Notes: generated by a model not told the origin, from the letters alone. A stretch of DNA of 64,000 nt from Marinobacter qingdaonensis (GCF_034555935.1 NZ_JAYDCJ010000005.1:1-64000); one strand, 5' to 3'; positions 22,445-33,224 are shown, counted from the first letter of the stretch. Made by a program: numbers and translations.

Positions 22445-23011
22445 TTAAAACTCGCGGCGGTAATATTCTTCGAGAACCCGTTGGCCATCACCGGTAGCCC
22501 CCGTGCCTCGGGCAACGATCCGGAACGCCTTCGCAACCGAGGCCCCCGTTTCGTGGGTGTAGTTGGTCATATTGACGTTGGATGATTCGTTGCCGACTTC
22601 AAGCTGAGCATCGCCTACGAACTCCACGAAAAATCTGGGAGCCTCCGGGAACAAGGGATCTCCATTGACCGTAGGCACGGCCACGGCTACCGAGTTGGCA
22701 CCGGTCCAGACCGCGGCGGCGAAAACTCCCTTACCACGTGGCGCATCCCCTTTGTCATAAAAGCCGTCCATGGTGTCGAACCCCGAAGGACTGGCCAGGG
22801 CGTCAATCGCTTCCTCCGCCTCCCGGAGCGCCAATTCGGCCCCCTCCATGGCCATGTAGCCCTCTCGCTGAGCCGAGACCATCCGTTCCTGCATGCTGCT
22901 GTTCTGCATACTGGACACCGCGAGCAGGCTGAGTATGAGCAAGATCAGCAGACTGGTCAGCAGAACCGCACCGCGTTGCCCAGATCTCATCCGAACGTAC
23001 TTAGCTTTCAT
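22445..23011 (-). CDS. pilX: PilX, type IV minor pilin
   Basis: A 188-residue PilX-family protein: QRG|AVLLTSLLILLILSLLA gives the cleavage site and hydrophobic helix. As seen generally in this Pseudomonas-type family, position +5 is not glutamate (here Thr). I chose ATG 23011, which overlaps the end of pilW by 11 nt; a TTG three codons earlier and an ATG at 22990 are alternatives. It is a translationally coupled member of the minor pilin operon. Confidence 0.85.
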   Translation of the reverse strand: MKAKYVRMRSGQRGAVLLTSLLILLILSLLAVSSMQNSSMQERMVSAQREGYMAMEGAELALREAEEAIDALASPSGFDTMDGFYDKGDAPRGKGVFAAAVWTGANSVAVAVPTVNGDPLFPEAPRFFVEFVGDAQLEVGNESSNVNMTNYTHETGASVAKAFRIVARGTGATGDGQRVLEEYYRREF

Positions 23012-24122
23012 TTTGCTCAACCCTCAAGATCCGGTTGCGAATCGTCGCGGTGGTGGTGAACACTCGGTAAAGGTGCCGGGAGTCGGCCGCCACTTCCGCC
23101 TCAACATCATAATTCGGGCCACCAGAGCAATCCGTCCACGACGGAAAACACAGCTCCATCGGGGCGTCGACGATGTTGTTTTCAGGCGAGCGAGCCAGCA
23201 CGGAAATCTGTACTGCCACGACATCAGCTGCTGCGGCCGTCGAAAGTGCCGTGGGTCCATTGATGTCAATCCACTGGGTCACTTCGCCGTTGGAAAGCCC
23301 GGAGTCAATGCCGACCCGCATTTGCAAATCCCAGACACCGTCCATGATTTCCTGGGCCGCGGCCGCACCGCTCTGGCGGAATAGGGCACGCCGGCCGTTG
23401 GCATCCGCATTAAGGAAGAACTGGAAGTAATAGGGGTTGTAGATTTGAGCAGACTCGTCGTACTGCTTTGACAGGCAGTTGGCTGCGCTACCTGGACAGT
23501 TGTTATCAACGGTGACATCAACACCCTCACGCGGCTTACCATTACCCGGCACCACGGAACTCCCCGTGTTGTGGTTGATACCAGGGTTCGCACCGGTCTG
23601 TGTGCCAGTGACCTGAAAAATGTCGCCGGCGATGCAGTCACTGATCAACAATATGTCGGATTCTGAAATACCGGCTACCGTGTTTACCTTAAGGTTCGCT
23701 GACGAGTTTGGCATGACACTCGTTATCTGGACATTCCCGGCGCCGCCTACACCTCTCAGAATAAGCGCATCGGTGCCCGCCAGCCCCAGCGTGGTGCCGT
23801 CGCTCTGGTAAGCCATGAAGCCATCTGAGAAACTGTAAAGGTCCGAAGAAGCCTGGTATGCAGGGTGGGTGTTGTCCAATTTATTGGCCACGTTTTCCCT
23901 CGGAATGCACCCCCAATAATCCGCATTGCGCACCGCCCGGCTGAGGAACTCGGTAGTCATCCGCCCCGTTTCCTGCACCCGATTACTGGCCTCGCCAACT
24001 ATGAAAGACCGTTGGTTTCCGCTGAAAATCTGAACCAGGCCAGCGGTGAGAATCAGTCCCAGAGTCAATGCCACCATCAACTCGACAATGGACAACCCCT
24101 GTTGTTTATTGATCACTGACAT
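23001..24122 (-). CDS. pilW: PilW, type IV minor pilin
   Basis: A 373-residue PilW-family minor pilin with leader MSVINKQQG and mature start LSIVELMVALTLGLIL (Glu at +5), followed by a large globular domain with several cysteines (CIPREN, ISDCIAG, NNCPG, ANCLS, CFPSWTDCSGG) that probably form disulfides in the periplasm. Its ATG overlaps the pilV stop (TAATG), and its end overlaps pilX. Confidence 0.88.
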   Translation of the reverse strand: MSVINKQQGLSIVELMVALTLGLILTAGLVQIFSGNQRSFIVGEASNRVQETGRMTTEFLSRAVRNADYWGCIPRENVANKLDNTHPAYQASSDLYSFSDGFMAYQSDGTTLGLAGTDALILRGVGGAGNVQITSVMPNSSANLKVNTVAGISESDILLISDCIAGDIFQVTGTQTGANPGINHNTGSSVVPGNGKPREGVDVTVDNNCPGSAANCLSKQYDESAQIYNPYYFQFFLNADANGRRALFRQSGAAAAQEIMDGVWDLQMRVGIDSGLSNGEVTQWIDINGPTALSTAAAADVVAVQISVLARSPENNIVDAPMELCFPSWTDCSGGPNYDVEAEVAADSRHLYRVFTTTATIRNRILRVEQNES

Positions 24123-24556
24123 TATCGGAGCCTCACATACAGCGTGTAACTCTGGGCAAGGGCATCATTCCCTATGCCCCGCTCTGTCCAATCCACGGTG
24201 ATTTCAGCGAAGGTTTGACTGGCGCTGGATGTCACATCCACCTCGGTCGAGGCAGTGGGTACATCCTCAAGCAGGCGAGCATGCCAGGCACTCAGTTTCG
24301 CATTGCACCCGCTGCACCCTGTCGACGATGCCTTCTCGAACACAGTGACATCATCAAATTCAGACCGCATCCGTTCGGACAGATCGTAAGCGTGCATGGT
24401 GACCAGGGAGCGCACCGCGGAATTGCTGCTTTGTTTCAGGGATAGCGCCTGGATTCCGGCCACCCCAAGCAAACCAATCGCCAGGATGATCATGGCGACT
24501 AGAACCTCAATCATGGTGAAGCCGCGCTGGTTGCCACGTTTTCCGGTTCCAGTCAT
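24122..24556 (-). CDS. pilV: PilV, type IV minor pilin
   Basis: A 144-residue minor pilin; processing site QRG|FTMIEVLVAMIILAIGLLG with Glu at +5, a typical PilV N-terminus. I prefer the ATG at 24556, just after the fimU stop with GCGGG upstream; an ATG four codons earlier (24568) overlaps fimU. Part of the coupled fimU-pilV-pilW-pilX-pilY1-pilE operon. Confidence 0.88.
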   Translation of the reverse strand: MTGTGKRGNQRGFTMIEVLVAMIILAIGLLGVAGIQALSLKQSSNSAVRSLVTMHAYDLSERMRSEFDDVTVFEKASSTGCSGCNAKLSAWHARLLEDVPTASTEVDVTSSASQTFAEITVDWTERGIGNDALAQSYTLYVRLR

Positions 24557-24558
24557 GT

Positions 24559-25053
24559 TTACCCGCATGTGAGGTCCTCCGCCCGGATGCGACCACCGAG
24601 GGTAATGGTGATGGAACGCCCGGACTCACCGCTGCGGTCGTCACATACCTGGATCGTGACGGCGGCCGAGCCGTTGGGGAGCAGGCCGCCGCCGGTGAAG
24701 GCGAAATTGGAGGAGGAATTTACAGTGACCGAGCCCGGCGCCCCAGAGGTTCTGCGTAACTCCTCGGAATCCTGCATGGAGCCGTTGCCGTTGCGATCAA
24801 TCCAGACGCTGACACCATTCGCCCAGTTGGCGCCGTCTGTTGGGTTTACGATCACACTACGACCGGTTTTGATCGCCTCGCTGCGGGCATAATTCAACAC
24901 CCCAACGACGTCATTGGATGCCGTCGCAAGGCGATTGTTGGCGATCATCGTCGCGAACGACGGCACGGCGAGTGCGGCGATCACGCCCACCAAGGCCACA
25001 GTGATCATCAACTCGACCAGGGTGAATCCGTTATTTGCATTTCTGGTGCCCAT
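24559..25053 (-). CDS. fimU: FimU/FimT-type minor pilin (GspH domain)
   Basis: A 164-residue minor pilin with site NNG|FTLVELMITVALVGVIAA (Glu at +5) and a GspH/FimT C-terminal domain (VVGVLNYARSEAIKTGRSV). It heads the minor pilin operon, which is the place of fimU in P. aeruginosa. The start has a GGAAGG ribosome-binding site. I found no convincing promoter in the 145 bp upstream, part of which is the ispH 3' hairpin. Confidence 0.85.
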   Translation of the reverse strand: MGTRNANNGFTLVELMITVALVGVIAALAVPSFATMIANNRLATASNDVVGVLNYARSEAIKTGRSVIVNPTDGANWANGVSVWIDRNGNGSMQDSEELRRTSGAPGSVTVNSSSNFAFTGGGLLPNGSAAVTIQVCDDRSGESGRSITITLGGRIRAEDLTCG

Positions 25054-25145
25054 ACCATCCTTCCAAAGTTACCTAGTGATAACCTAGATGGTCGTATTGG
25101 GCGACTCCAGTGCAACCAGATAAATGGTCATATGGCGGGGATAAA

Positions 25146-25185
25146 CGGGCGTGCGATGGCCAGGTTGCGAGCTGGCTCACGCCCG
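25146..25185 (-). terminator. Putative terminator downstream of ispH
   Basis: An 8-bp outer stem CGGGCGTG/CACGCCCG encloses an inner GCCAG/CTGGC stem; in the leftward direction TTTATCCCC follows. It lies 14 bp beyond the ispH stop. The U-tract is short, so confidence is moderate. Confidence 0.5.
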
Positions 25186-25198
25186 GAGCTTATTGGGT

Positions 25199-26152
25199 TC
25201 AGGAAACCTCAACCACATCAATCCGCAACTCCTTCGGCATGGAGAACACAATGTTCTCCTCACGCCCGGCAATCTCTTCCGGAACGTTGCCCCCCAGCTC
25301 CCGGAGCCGGCCGATCACATCACTGACCAGAACTTCCGGTGCCGAGGCGCCGGCGGTCACGCCGACCGCGTTCTTGCCCTCGAGCCATTGCGGGTCGATC
25401 TGGGCGGCTTCGTCGATCAGGTAGGCAGGGGTTCCCATGCGCTCGGCCAGTTCACGGAGCCGATTAGAGTTGGAGCTGTTGGGGGAGCCCACCACCAGCA
25501 TCAAATCGCAGTCCCCGGCGAGTTGCTTGACCGCATCCTGGCGGTTCTGGGTGGCGTAGCAGATGTCGTCCTTGCGGGGGCCTTCGATAAGCGGGAACTT
25601 GGCGCGCAGCGAGTCGATGACCCGGGCGGTGTCGTCCATGGACAGGGTGGTCTGGGTCACGTAGGACAGGCGAGACGCGTCTTTGACATCCAGCTTGGCG
25701 ACGTCGTCCTCGTCCTCGACCAGGTAGATATCCCCACCGTTGCTGTGGTCGTACTGGCCCATGGTGCCCTCCACTTCCGGATGGCCGTGATGGCCGATCA
25801 GGATGCATTCGCGACCATCACGGCTGTAGCGCATGACTTCCATATGCACCTTGGTCACCAGCGGACAGGTGGCGTCGAACACCTTGAGTCCCCGACGGGC
25901 GGCTTCGTTCTGGACCGCCTGGGACACGCCGTGGGCACTGAATATCACCAGGGTGTCGTCGGGCACTTCATCCAGCTCGTCCACGAACACCGCGCCCCGG
26001 TTGCGCAGGTTATCGACCACGAATTTGTTGTGCACCACCTCATGCCGCACGTAGATCGGCGCGCCGAACACGTCGAGGGCACGGTTGACGATTTCAATGG
26101 CACGGTCCACGCCGGCACAAAAACCGCGTGGATTGGCGAGTCGGATCTGCAT
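25199..26152 (-). CDS. ispH: IspH, 4-hydroxy-3-methylbut-2-enyl diphosphate reductase
   Basis: A 317-residue [4Fe-4S] enzyme for the last step of the MEP isoprenoid pathway, giving IPP and DMAPP. The three cluster cysteines are visible in [23 protein letters not shown] and [13 protein letters not shown] chose ATG 26152, where the family N-terminus [12 protein letters not shown] starts and a GGGA lies upstream; 12 extra codons upstream are not conserved-looking. It is the last gene of the ribF-ileS-lspA-fkpB-ispH run. Confidence 0.96.
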   Translation of the reverse strand: MQIRLANPRGFCAGVDRAIEIVNRALDVFGAPIYVRHEVVHNKFVVDNLRNRGAVFVDELDEVPDDTLVIFSAHGVSQAVQNEAARRGLKVFDATCPLVTKVHMEVMRYSRDGRECILIGHHGHPEVEGTMGQYDHSNGGDIYLVEDEDDVAKLDVKDASRLSYVTQTTLSMDDTARVIDSLRAKFPLIEGPRKDDICYATQNRQDAVKQLAGDCDLMLVVGSPNSSNSNRLRELAERMGTPAYLIDEAAQIDPQWLEGKNAVGVTAGASAPEVLVSDVIGRLRELGGNVPEEIAGREENIVFSMPKELRIDVVEVS

Positions 26153-26190
26153 GCTGGATTCCCGCTGAATCTGGATGGGCACGACCAACG

Positions 26191-26643
26191 TCAGTGCGTC
26201 GGCCGGGCCGGTTCTACGTCGATGATTTCCACTTCGAAGACCAGTGTACGCCCCGCCAGCGGGTGATTGAAGTCCACTTCCACTTCGTCGCCCTCGACCC
26301 GGCTAACCACACCGGGCAGCTCGCTCTGGCGGGCATCGGCGAAGGAGATCATGACCCCGGGTTCCAGCACCATGTCGGCGCTGAATTCGTGCCGTTTGAA
26401 GGTCTGCAGGTTGTTCGGGTTGTGCTGGCCGAAGGCCTTTTCCGGCGGCACTTCGTAGCTTTCCCGCTGACCCGCGGTCATGCCCATGATGTAGGCTTCG
26501 AAATTCTCCGGCAGGTTGTCGTCGCCGATTTCGAGGGTGGCGGGCTCCTTCTCAAAGGTGGAGTCGATTACCTCGCCATCGGGAAACTTCAGGGCAAAAT
26601 GCAGTTGGACGCGGGTGCCCTTGTCGATCGGTAGTTCTTTCAT
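26191..26643 (-). CDS. fkpB: FKBP-type peptidyl-prolyl isomerase (SlpA/FkpB type)
   Basis: A 150-residue SlpA-like FKBP with an inserted chaperone flap, cytosolic (no signal peptide). Motifs include [19 protein letters not shown] and [20 protein letters not shown]. It catalyses proline cis/trans isomerisation and assists folding. Its ATG overlaps the lspA stop by 4 nt (ATGA), so it is translationally coupled. The lspA-fkpB-ispH order is conserved in many gammaproteobacteria. Confidence 0.92.
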   Translation of the reverse strand: MKELPIDKGTRVQLHFALKFPDGEVIDSTFEKEPATLEIGDDNLPENFEAYIMGMTAGQRESYEVPPEKAFGQHNPNNLQTFKRHEFSADMVLEPGVMISFADARQSELPGVVSRVEGDEVEVDFNHPLAGRTLVFEVEIIDVEPARPTH

Positions 26644-27173
26644 GAGTGCGTTTCACTCCTTTCGGCATCCCCACCGTCGTCGGTGGGTTTGCGGAACAAA
26701 TCAAGAATCATCATGGCGGCACCGATGGTGATGGCCGTGTCCGCCAGGTTGAACGCCGGGAAATGCCAGTCGCGCCAGTAAAAGTGCAGGAAATCGACCA
26801 CATAGCCGTGCACCACCCGGTCATACACGTTACCCAGGGCACCGCCCAGAATCAGTACGATTGCAATCGCCACCCAGGTTTCATGGCGCTGCAGTTTCCT
26901 CAGCCAGACCACCAGTACGGTGCTGACCACCAGCGCCAGAGTGACGAAAAACCAGCGCTGCCAACCGTCGGCCTGGGCCAGGAAACTGAAGGCTGCGCCG
27001 GTGTTATGCAGCAGCGTCAGGTTGAACATGGGAAAGACCGGTACCGGATTCCCATAGGTCAGCGTGGCGGTGGCCAGGGCCTTGGTGCCCAGATCCAGGA
27101 TCAGCACCAGCACCGCCAGCCACAGCCATTTCAGCTTGGAACCGCCTTCCGACGCCGTCACGGTCGCGTCCAT
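26640..27173 (-). CDS. lspA: Lipoprotein signal peptidase (signal peptidase II)
   Basis: A 177-residue aspartyl protease of the inner membrane that cleaves prolipoprotein signal peptides. Four transmembrane segments are evident, and the catalytic aspartates lie in the conserved [19 protein letters not shown] and FNLADTAI regions. NTGAAFS is also present. The ATG at 27173 overlaps the ileS stop by 1 nt (TGATG), which I take as the true start; the frame upstream lies inside ileS. Confidence 0.95.
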   Translation of the reverse strand: MDATVTASEGGSKLKWLWLAVLVLILDLGTKALATATLTYGNPVPVFPMFNLTLLHNTGAAFSFLAQADGWQRWFFVTLALVVSTVLVVWLRKLQRHETWVAIAIVLILGGALGNVYDRVVHGYVVDFLHFYWRDWHFPAFNLADTAITIGAAMMILDLFRKPTDDGGDAERSETHS

Positions 27174-29992
27174 CAGGCGAAGGACCGGGCTTCGCCGGGC
27201 CCTTCGATGTTGGTGACGCAGCGCCCGCACAGATCGGCGTAACGCTCGTCCTGGCCCACGTCTTCACGGTGATGCCAGCATCGCTCGCACTTGGCGTGCG
27301 CCGCCGGCGTGACCGCCACCCGAAGCCCCTCGTGACTGGTCTGCTCGGCATCGCCCGCCTCGGCCACCGGCTTGACCGTGGCCTCGGAGGTGATCAGCAC
27401 GAATCGCAGTTCCTCACCCAGGTGCTGGAGGTTGGCGGCCAGGTCGCCTTCACAGTAGAGGGTGACCTCGGCACTCAAGGAGCCTTTGATCTCACCGCGG
27501 GCCCGGGCCTCTTCCAGGCACTTGTTCACCGCTTCCTTGACGCCGTAGATCTCGCGCCAGTAGTCACGGCCGAGTTCGGCGGTTTCCGGCAGTGCGGTCA
27601 GCCCCTCGTACCAGGTCTCGTAGAACACGGTGTCACCGCGCTCACCCGGCAGGTGCTGCCAGATCTCATCGGCGGTGAAGCTCAGGATCGGCGCAATCCA
27701 GCGCACCAGCGCCTCGGCCACGTGGAACAGCGCGCTCTGACAGGAGCGACGCGCCCGGCTGTCGGCGGGCGTGGTGTACTGACGGTCCTTGATGATATCC
27801 AGGTAGAAGCCACCCAGGGTCGCCTCACAGAAGTTGTACACCTTTTGGTAGATGCGCAGGAACGCGTAGTTCTGGTAATCCTCGTGCAACTCGTTCTGCA
27901 GCTGCAGGGCCCGGTCCACCATCCAGCGGTCCAGGGCCAGCATGTCCTCCGGCGCAACCATGTGCAGCTTCGGATCGAATCCGTTCAGATTGGAGAGCAG
28001 GAACCGGGAGGTGTTTCGGATCCGGCGATAGCCGTCCGCGGTCTGACGCAGGATGTCCTTGGACACCGTCATCTCACCGCTGTAATCGGTGGCCGCCACC
28101 CACAGACGCAGGATGTCGGCACCCAGCTCGTTCATGACTTCCTGCGGCGCGATCACGTTACCCAGTGACTTGGACATCTTGTGGCCCTTGCCATCGACAG
28201 TGAAGCCATGGGTCAGCACCTGCCGGTAGGGGGCCACGCCATTCATGGCGATGGACGTCTTGAGGGACGACTGGAACCAGCCACGGTGCTGGTCTGAACC
28301 TTCCAGGTACATGTCGGCCGGGAACTGCCCCAGCTCTTCCCGGACCCGCAGCACAGAATCGTGGGTGACCCCGGAGTCGAACCAGACGTCCAGGGTGTCG
28401 GTGACCTTTTCGTACTGGCCGGCGTCGGCCCCCAGCAGGGACTCGGCGTCCAGGTCGTACCAGGCATCAATCCCGGAAACCTCAATCTGCTCGGCCACGC
28501 GCTCGATCAGATTCTGGGTGTCCGGGTGCAGCTCCTGGGTTTCCTTGTGGATGAACAGGGTGATGGGCACGCCCCAGGTCCGCTGACGGGAAATGCACCA
28601 GTCCGGCGACTGCTGAAACATGGCCTCAATGCGGTTCTGGCCCCAGGACGGCACCCAGCGCACGCCCTTGATGGCTTCCAGCGCATCGGCGCGCAGGTTC
28701 TGCTGATCCATGCTGATGAACCACTGCGGCGTGGCGCGGTAGATCAACGGGGTCTTGGTACGCCAGCAATGGGGGTAGCTGTGGCGGAACTTCTCGGACC
28801 GGACCAGCTTGCCTTCGCGCTCCAGGGCAGCACACACCGGCTGATCCGCCTTGTACACGTGCACCCCGGCCAATTCGCCGGCAGCGCTGGTGTAGGTGCC
28901 ATCGGCCTGCACCAGGTTGATGGTGCCTATGTTGTAAGCCTTGCCCACCTCGAAATCTTCCAGACCGTGATCCGGGGCGGTATGAACCGCGCCGGTACCG
29001 GCGTCGGTGGAGACGTGATCGCCCAGGATCACCGGCACTTGCTTGTCGTAGAACGGATGCTGAAGCGTCAGGTGCTCCAGATCGGCACCGGCGCAGGTGG
29101 CCAGCACCTCGAAGTTCTCGACCTCCCAGCGGCTCATGATGCCGTCCACCATATCGGCGGCGAGGATCAGGCGCTCCGGCCCCTGACCAAGGTCGGCCTG
29201 GACCAGGGCGTAGGACAAGTCGGCGTTCAAAGACACCGCCTGGTTGGCCGGAATGGTCCAGGGCGTGGTGGTCCAGATCACGACAGACACCTCACCCTGC
29301 CCTGACTCAGTGCCAAACAGCGCCAGGGCCTTGGCCTGATCGACCGCGGTGAAACGCACATCGATCTGGGTCGAGGTCTTGTCCTGGTACTCGACTTCCG
29401 CTTCCGCCAGCGCCGATTGCCCGACCACACTCCAGTACACCGGCTTGTAGCCACGCATCAGGTGGCCCTTGGCCACAATCCGGCCGAGCGCACGCACAAT
29501 ACCGGCCTCGACCTTGGGGTCCATGGTCAGGTACGGCTTGTCCCACTCCCCCATCACACCGAGCCGGATGAAATCGGCTTTCTGACCCTCGATCTGCTTG
29601 GCGGCGTAGTCACGACAGGCCTGGCGGAAGGTTTTGTAATCGACCTTGGCGCCGGCCTTGCCGATGTCCTGCTCGACCTTGTGCTCGATGGGCAGGCCAT
29701 GACAGTCCCAGCCCGGCACGTAGGGCGCGTCGTAGCCCATGAAGCTGCGGGACTTGACGATCATGTCCTTGAGAATCTTGTTGACCGCATGACCAATGTG
29801 AATGCTGCCGTTGGCGTAGGGAGGGCCATCGTGAAGGATGAACTTGTCCCGCCCTTCACGCTGCTTGCGCAGGGTGCCGTACACGTCCAGATCCTGCCAG
29901 CGCTTGAGCATGTCCGGCTCACGCTTGGCCAGGTTGCCGCGCATGGGGAAGGCGGTTTCCGGCAGATTCAGGGTATGCTTGTAGTCGCTCAT
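27173..29992 (-). CDS. ileS: Isoleucyl-tRNA synthetase
   Basis: A 939-residue class Ia synthetase. The HIGH motif is in [12 protein letters not shown] near residue 60, KMSKS in [10 protein letters not shown] near residue 600, and a C-terminal zinc finger has CERCWHH...CGRCV. The editing domain between them is intact by length. The start at ATG 29992 gives the family N-terminus [19 protein letters not shown]. It lies 70 bp after ribF and is coupled to lspA. Confidence 0.97.
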   Translation of the reverse strand: MSDYKHTLNLPETAFPMRGNLAKREPDMLKRWQDLDVYGTLRKQREGRDKFILHDGPPYANGSIHIGHAVNKILKDMIVKSRSFMGYDAPYVPGWDCHGLPIEHKVEQDIGKAGAKVDYKTFRQACRDYAAKQIEGQKADFIRLGVMGEWDKPYLTMDPKVEAGIVRALGRIVAKGHLMRGYKPVYWSVVGQSALAEAEVEYQDKTSTQIDVRFTAVDQAKALALFGTESGQGEVSVVIWTTTPWTIPANQAVSLNADLSYALVQADLGQGPERLILAADMVDGIMSRWEVENFEVLATCAGADLEHLTLQHPFYDKQVPVILGDHVSTDAGTGAVHTAPDHGLEDFEVGKAYNIGTINLVQADGTYTSAAGELAGVHVYKADQPVCAALEREGKLVRSEKFRHSYPHCWRTKTPLIYRATPQWFISMDQQNLRADALEAIKGVRWVPSWGQNRIEAMFQQSPDWCISRQRTWGVPITLFIHKETQELHPDTQNLIERVAEQIEVSGIDAWYDLDAESLLGADAGQYEKVTDTLDVWFDSGVTHDSVLRVREELGQFPADMYLEGSDQHRGWFQSSLKTSIAMNGVAPYRQVLTHGFTVDGKGHKMSKSLGNVIAPQEVMNELGADILRLWVAATDYSGEMTVSKDILRQTADGYRRIRNTSRFLLSNLNGFDPKLHMVAPEDMLALDRWMVDRALQLQNELHEDYQNYAFLRIYQKVYNFCEATLGGFYLDIIKDRQYTTPADSRARRSCQSALFHVAEALVRWIAPILSFTADEIWQHLPGERGDTVFYETWYEGLTALPETAELGRDYWREIYGVKEAVNKCLEEARARGEIKGSLSAEVTLYCEGDLAANLQHLGEELRFVLITSEATVKPVAEAGDAEQTSHEGLRVAVTPAAHAKCERCWHHREDVGQDERYADLCGRCVTNIEGPGEARSFA

Positions 29993-30062
29993 GGTCTGTG
30001 TGCGTACTCTTTGGTCAGAATGGGTCAGTAAACGTAAATGTGTGGGCCGCGGTCCCGGAATT

Positions 30063-31034
30063 TCAATGCGCCGCTCGGCGCGAACCCTGCTCGGCAAGCC
30101 ACGCCCGGGCATCGGCAAAATCGCGCTCGATCTGTTCCTTCAGCGCGTCCACGGAACCGAACTTGATCTCTTGCCGCAGGCCATGGCGGAACACCACGTC
30201 GATTTGCCGGCCATAAAGTGTGCCAGCAAAGTCGAACAGGTGCACTTCAAGGGCCGGCTGCTTGCCGTCGACGGTCGGCCGCAGGCCGATGTTGGCCACG
30301 CCGTCGTGCATCGAACCGTCATCGAGGGTCACCGCCACGACATAGACGCCCTGCAGTGGTGTCATGCGTTTGAGCCGGATATTGGCCGTGGGCGCGCCAA
30401 TTTCACGCCCCAACTGGCGGCCATACACCACCCGACCACGAACCCGGTAGGGATGCCCCAGCAGCTCCTCCGCCTCTTCCAGCCGATTGGCGCTGAGTCT
30501 CTCCCGGATCCGGGTGCTGCTCACGCGTTCGCCGTTGACGGTCACCGTGCGGGTATTCTCAACGGTGAAGCCCTGGGCCTCGCCCGCCTCCCGCAACAGC
30601 ATGAAATCCCCGGTGCGGTCGCAGCCGAAGCGGAAGTCGTCTCCCACCACCAGGTGGCGCACGCCCAGCCCGTTGACCAGAACCGTGTCGATGAATTCGC
30701 GACTGGTCAGGCGACGGAAGCGGCTGTTGAAATGCAGACACAGCACGTAGTCGATCCCGGCGGCCGTCAAGGCCTCGAATTTCTGGCGAAACGCCATCAG
30801 CCGGGGTGGCGCTTCATCGCCCTGGAAGAACTCCCGGGGCTGGGGCTCGAACACCATCACCACCGAAGGCAACCCCAGGGCCGACGCTTTTTCCTTGACC
30901 TGCTCAAGAATGGTCCGGTGACCGATATGAACGCCGTCGAAATTCCCGATGGTCGCAACGCAGCCGCCTGCCAGGGGCGAGTCATGGCGCTGGGACACAG
31001 CTTTCAGGTTAGTCAGGCCTCGGATCAGACGCAT
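30063..31034 (-). CDS. ribF: Bifunctional riboflavin kinase / FAD synthetase
   Basis: A 323-residue enzyme making FMN and then FAD. The N-terminal nucleotidyltransferase domain has [11 protein letters not shown] near residue 25; the C-terminal flavokinase domain has the [10 protein letters not shown] motif. I start at ATG 31034 ([10 protein letters not shown]); eight more codons upstream are possible but unlikely. First gene of the ribF-ileS-lspA-fkpB-ispH run. Confidence 0.95.
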   Translation of the reverse strand: MRLIRGLTNLKAVSQRHDSPLAGGCVATIGNFDGVHIGHRTILEQVKEKASALGLPSVVMVFEPQPREFFQGDEAPPRLMAFRQKFEALTAAGIDYVLCLHFNSRFRRLTSREFIDTVLVNGLGVRHLVVGDDFRFGCDRTGDFMLLREAGEAQGFTVENTRTVTVNGERVSSTRIRERLSANRLEEAEELLGHPYRVRGRVVYGRQLGREIGAPTANIRLKRMTPLQGVYVVAVTLDDGSMHDGVANIGLRPTVDGKQPALEVHLFDFAGTLYGRQIDVVFRHGLRQEIKFGSVDALKEQIERDFADARAWLAEQGSRRAAH

Positions 31035-31136
31035 GCAATGCGACCCCTCATTTGCCAACTGGCTTTCAGCACCCGGGCCCGGCCTGCCACATTATGGCAT
31101 CGGCACCCCCGGGGAACGCTGGTGAGAAAACGCGCG

Positions 31137-31166
31137 ATTATACCTTACCTGTGCCGGAAATGTCTT
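31137..31166 (-). promoter_or_regulatory. Candidate promoter of ribF-ileS-lspA-fkpB-ispH
   Basis: On the minus strand AAGACA (31161-31166), an 18-bp spacer and a perfect TATAAT (31137-31142), at the 3' end of murJ. It predicts a leader of about 95 nt before ribF. The -35 is 4 of 6. Confidence 0.5.
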
Positions 31167-32725
31167 ACCCTGACCCCGGCCAGGGCCAGAGCCAGGAAAT
31201 AGATACCCACGCCGATGGCAACCACCACGGCCATGTCGACGGCCCGTTCAGCGCCGCTGGCCGCCAGCCACTGGCCGACCGGTGGATTGAACCAGAGCAC
31301 GCCCGCCGCCATCGCGGTGTTGGCAAGGCCAATCTGCACCAGGAATCGGGGCCAGCCAGGCTGGCTCTGCCAGGCGCCCTCCCGGCGCAGCCCCCGCCAC
31401 AGCAGCACCCCGTTCAGCCAGGCCGACAGGGAGGTCGCCAGAGCCAGCCCGGCGTGGGCCAGGGGGAACACCAGGATCAGGTTGAAGACCATATTGGCAA
31501 CCATGGCGATCACCCCGATCTTGACCGGGGTGCGGGTGTCCTGGCGGGCGAAGAACCCCGGGGCAAGCACCTTGATCAGCATAAACGCCAGCAAGCCGGC
31601 CGAGTAGGCCCGCAGACTCCGGGCCGACATCACCACATCGCGATCCGTCACCTCACCATAATGAAACAGGGTTGCAATCAGGGGCTCGGCCAGCAGCGCC
31701 AGGGCCAGGGCTGCCGGCAGGCCGATCAGCAACACCGCGCGGACGGCCCAGTCGAGGGTCGCGGCGAACTGCTGCGCGGAATCAGCCGCATGCTTACGCG
31801 ACAGGCTCGGCAGTATCACTGTGGCGATGGCAATACCGAAGACCCCGAGCGGCAATTCGGAGAGGCGGTCGGAATAGTAGAGCCAGGACACGCTGCCGGT
31901 CTGCAGGAAAGACGCCAGCACGGTGTCGAGCAGCAGGTTGATCTGGCTCACCGACACCCCGAACAGGGCCGGCGCCATCAACTTCAGGATGCGACTGACA
32001 CCCTCGTGGCGGTAGTCAACCCGGGGCCGGGGCAGCAGTCCCAGCCTCATCAGGAACGGCAACTGGAAGAACAGCTGCAGCGCTCCGGCGATGAACACCC
32101 CCCAGGCGAGCGCCATCACCGGCTCGGCCATGAGCGGCGTCAGGTAGATGGCCGCCCCGATCATGGCGAGATTCAGCAGGACCGGGGTAAACGCAGGAAC
32201 GGCAAAGCGGTCGTAGCTGTTGAGGATGCCGCCGGCAAAGGCGGTCAGCGAAATCAGCAGCAAATACGGAAAGGTGATGCGCAGCATGTCGCTGGCCAGC
32301 CCGAACTTGACCTCGTCATCCAGGAAGCCTGGCGCAAAAATGGCCGTCAGCACCGGCGAGCCGAGCATGGCGACCAAGGTGACCGCCAGCAACACCAGCC
32401 CCAGCGACCCCGCCACGGCATCGACCAGGCGCTTTACGTCGGAGACCGGGCGGGTCTCCCGATAGGACGAGAGCACCGGGACAAAGGCCTGGGCGAAGGC
32501 GCCTTCAGCGAACAACCGGCGCAGGAAGTTGGGAATCTTGAACGCGACGAAAAAGGCATCGGCGCCCGCACCGGCCCCAAAATAACGGGCAATGACCATA
32601 TCCCGCACCAACCCCAGAACCCGGGACAGCATGGTCATGGCGCCAACCAGCCCGGAAGACCGCAGCAGGCCGGGAGCCTTGGGCAGGGATTTTGGTTCCG
32701 ACGTGTTTTCAGGTTCCGATGACAT
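31145..32725 (-). CDS. murJ: MurJ, lipid II flippase
   Basis: A 526-residue polytopic membrane protein of the MurJ/MviN family, with about 14 hydrophobic segments. It flips lipid II across the inner membrane for peptidoglycan synthesis. Family motifs include SGLVGAMTMLSRVLGLVRDM near the N-terminus and FFVAFKIPNFLRRLFAEGAF. It is divergent from rpsT across 206 bp and lies upstream of ribF, as in Pseudomonas. Confidence 0.95.
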   Translation of the reverse strand: MSSEPENTSEPKSLPKAPGLLRSSGLVGAMTMLSRVLGLVRDMVIARYFGAGAGADAFFVAFKIPNFLRRLFAEGAFAQAFVPVLSSYRETRPVSDVKRLVDAVAGSLGLVLLAVTLVAMLGSPVLTAIFAPGFLDDEVKFGLASDMLRITFPYLLLISLTAFAGGILNSYDRFAVPAFTPVLLNLAMIGAAIYLTPLMAEPVMALAWGVFIAGALQLFFQLPFLMRLGLLPRPRVDYRHEGVSRILKLMAPALFGVSVSQINLLLDTVLASFLQTGSVSWLYYSDRLSELPLGVFGIAIATVILPSLSRKHAADSAQQFAATLDWAVRAVLLIGLPAALALALLAEPLIATLFHYGEVTDRDVVMSARSLRAYSAGLLAFMLIKVLAPGFFARQDTRTPVKIGVIAMVANMVFNLILVFPLAHAGLALATSLSAWLNGVLLWRGLRREGAWQSQPGWPRFLVQIGLANTAMAAGVLWFNPPVGQWLAASGAERAVDMAVVVAIGVGIYFLALALAGVRVRHFRHR

Positions 32726-32813
32726 GCAGGCTCAGGTCTGGGGTTGGGGTCGCTTCAGGAGCGGCGAGTTTATCACAGCCCTCTGGTGTCGGGGCATGAA
32801 ATGGGTTTCGGTC

Positions 32814-32842
32814 TTGACATCTCGGGGTTTCAGCGGCATAGT
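32814..32842 (+). promoter_or_regulatory. rpsT promoter
   Basis: TTGACA (32814-32819), a 17-bp spacer and CATAGT (32837-32842). The predicted start is near 32849, giving a leader of about 83 nt to the GTG start, space in which S20 autoregulation could act. Confidence 0.65.
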
Positions 32843-32931
32843 TTCGCGTCATTTATTTCGACGCGCTGGTTTTGGCGCGCCCGCGATGTAACAACATTCA
32901 GCAACGAATCTAGATTTTCAGGAGTTTTACG

Positions 32932-33201
32932 GTGGCAAATTCCCCGCAAGCCAAGAAGCGCGCACGTCAGAACGAGAAGAACCGCAAGCACAACGCCAGC
33001 CTGCGTTCCATGACTCGCACCTACGTGAAGAAAGTCCAGGCCAAGATCGAGGCCGGCAACTACGAAGAAGCCCAGGCCGCGTTCCAGCAGGCTCAGCCGA
33101 TCATGGACAGCATGGTCAACAAAGGCATCTTTGCCAAGAACAAGGTTGCTCGCCAGAAGAGCCGCCTGAGCGCCAAGATCAAGGCCCTGAAGAGCGCCTG
33201 A
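32932..33201 (+). CDS. rpsT: 30S ribosomal protein S20
   Basis: An 89-residue, very basic protein of the small ribosomal subunit, binding 16S rRNA near helix 44. The sequence begins VANSPQAKKRARQNEKNRKH, as in the family. The start codon is GTG with AGGAG about 8 nt upstream; non-ATG starts in rpsT (UUG in E. coli) are linked to autoregulation. A bidirectional terminator follows 24 bp after the stop. Confidence 0.97.
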   Translation: MANSPQAKKRARQNEKNRKHNASLRSMTRTYVKKVQAKIEAGNYEEAQAAFQQAQPIMDSMVNKGIFAKNKVARQKSRLSAKIKALKSA

Positions 33202-33224
33202 TCGGCCCTCTTGCTCAGCGCACA

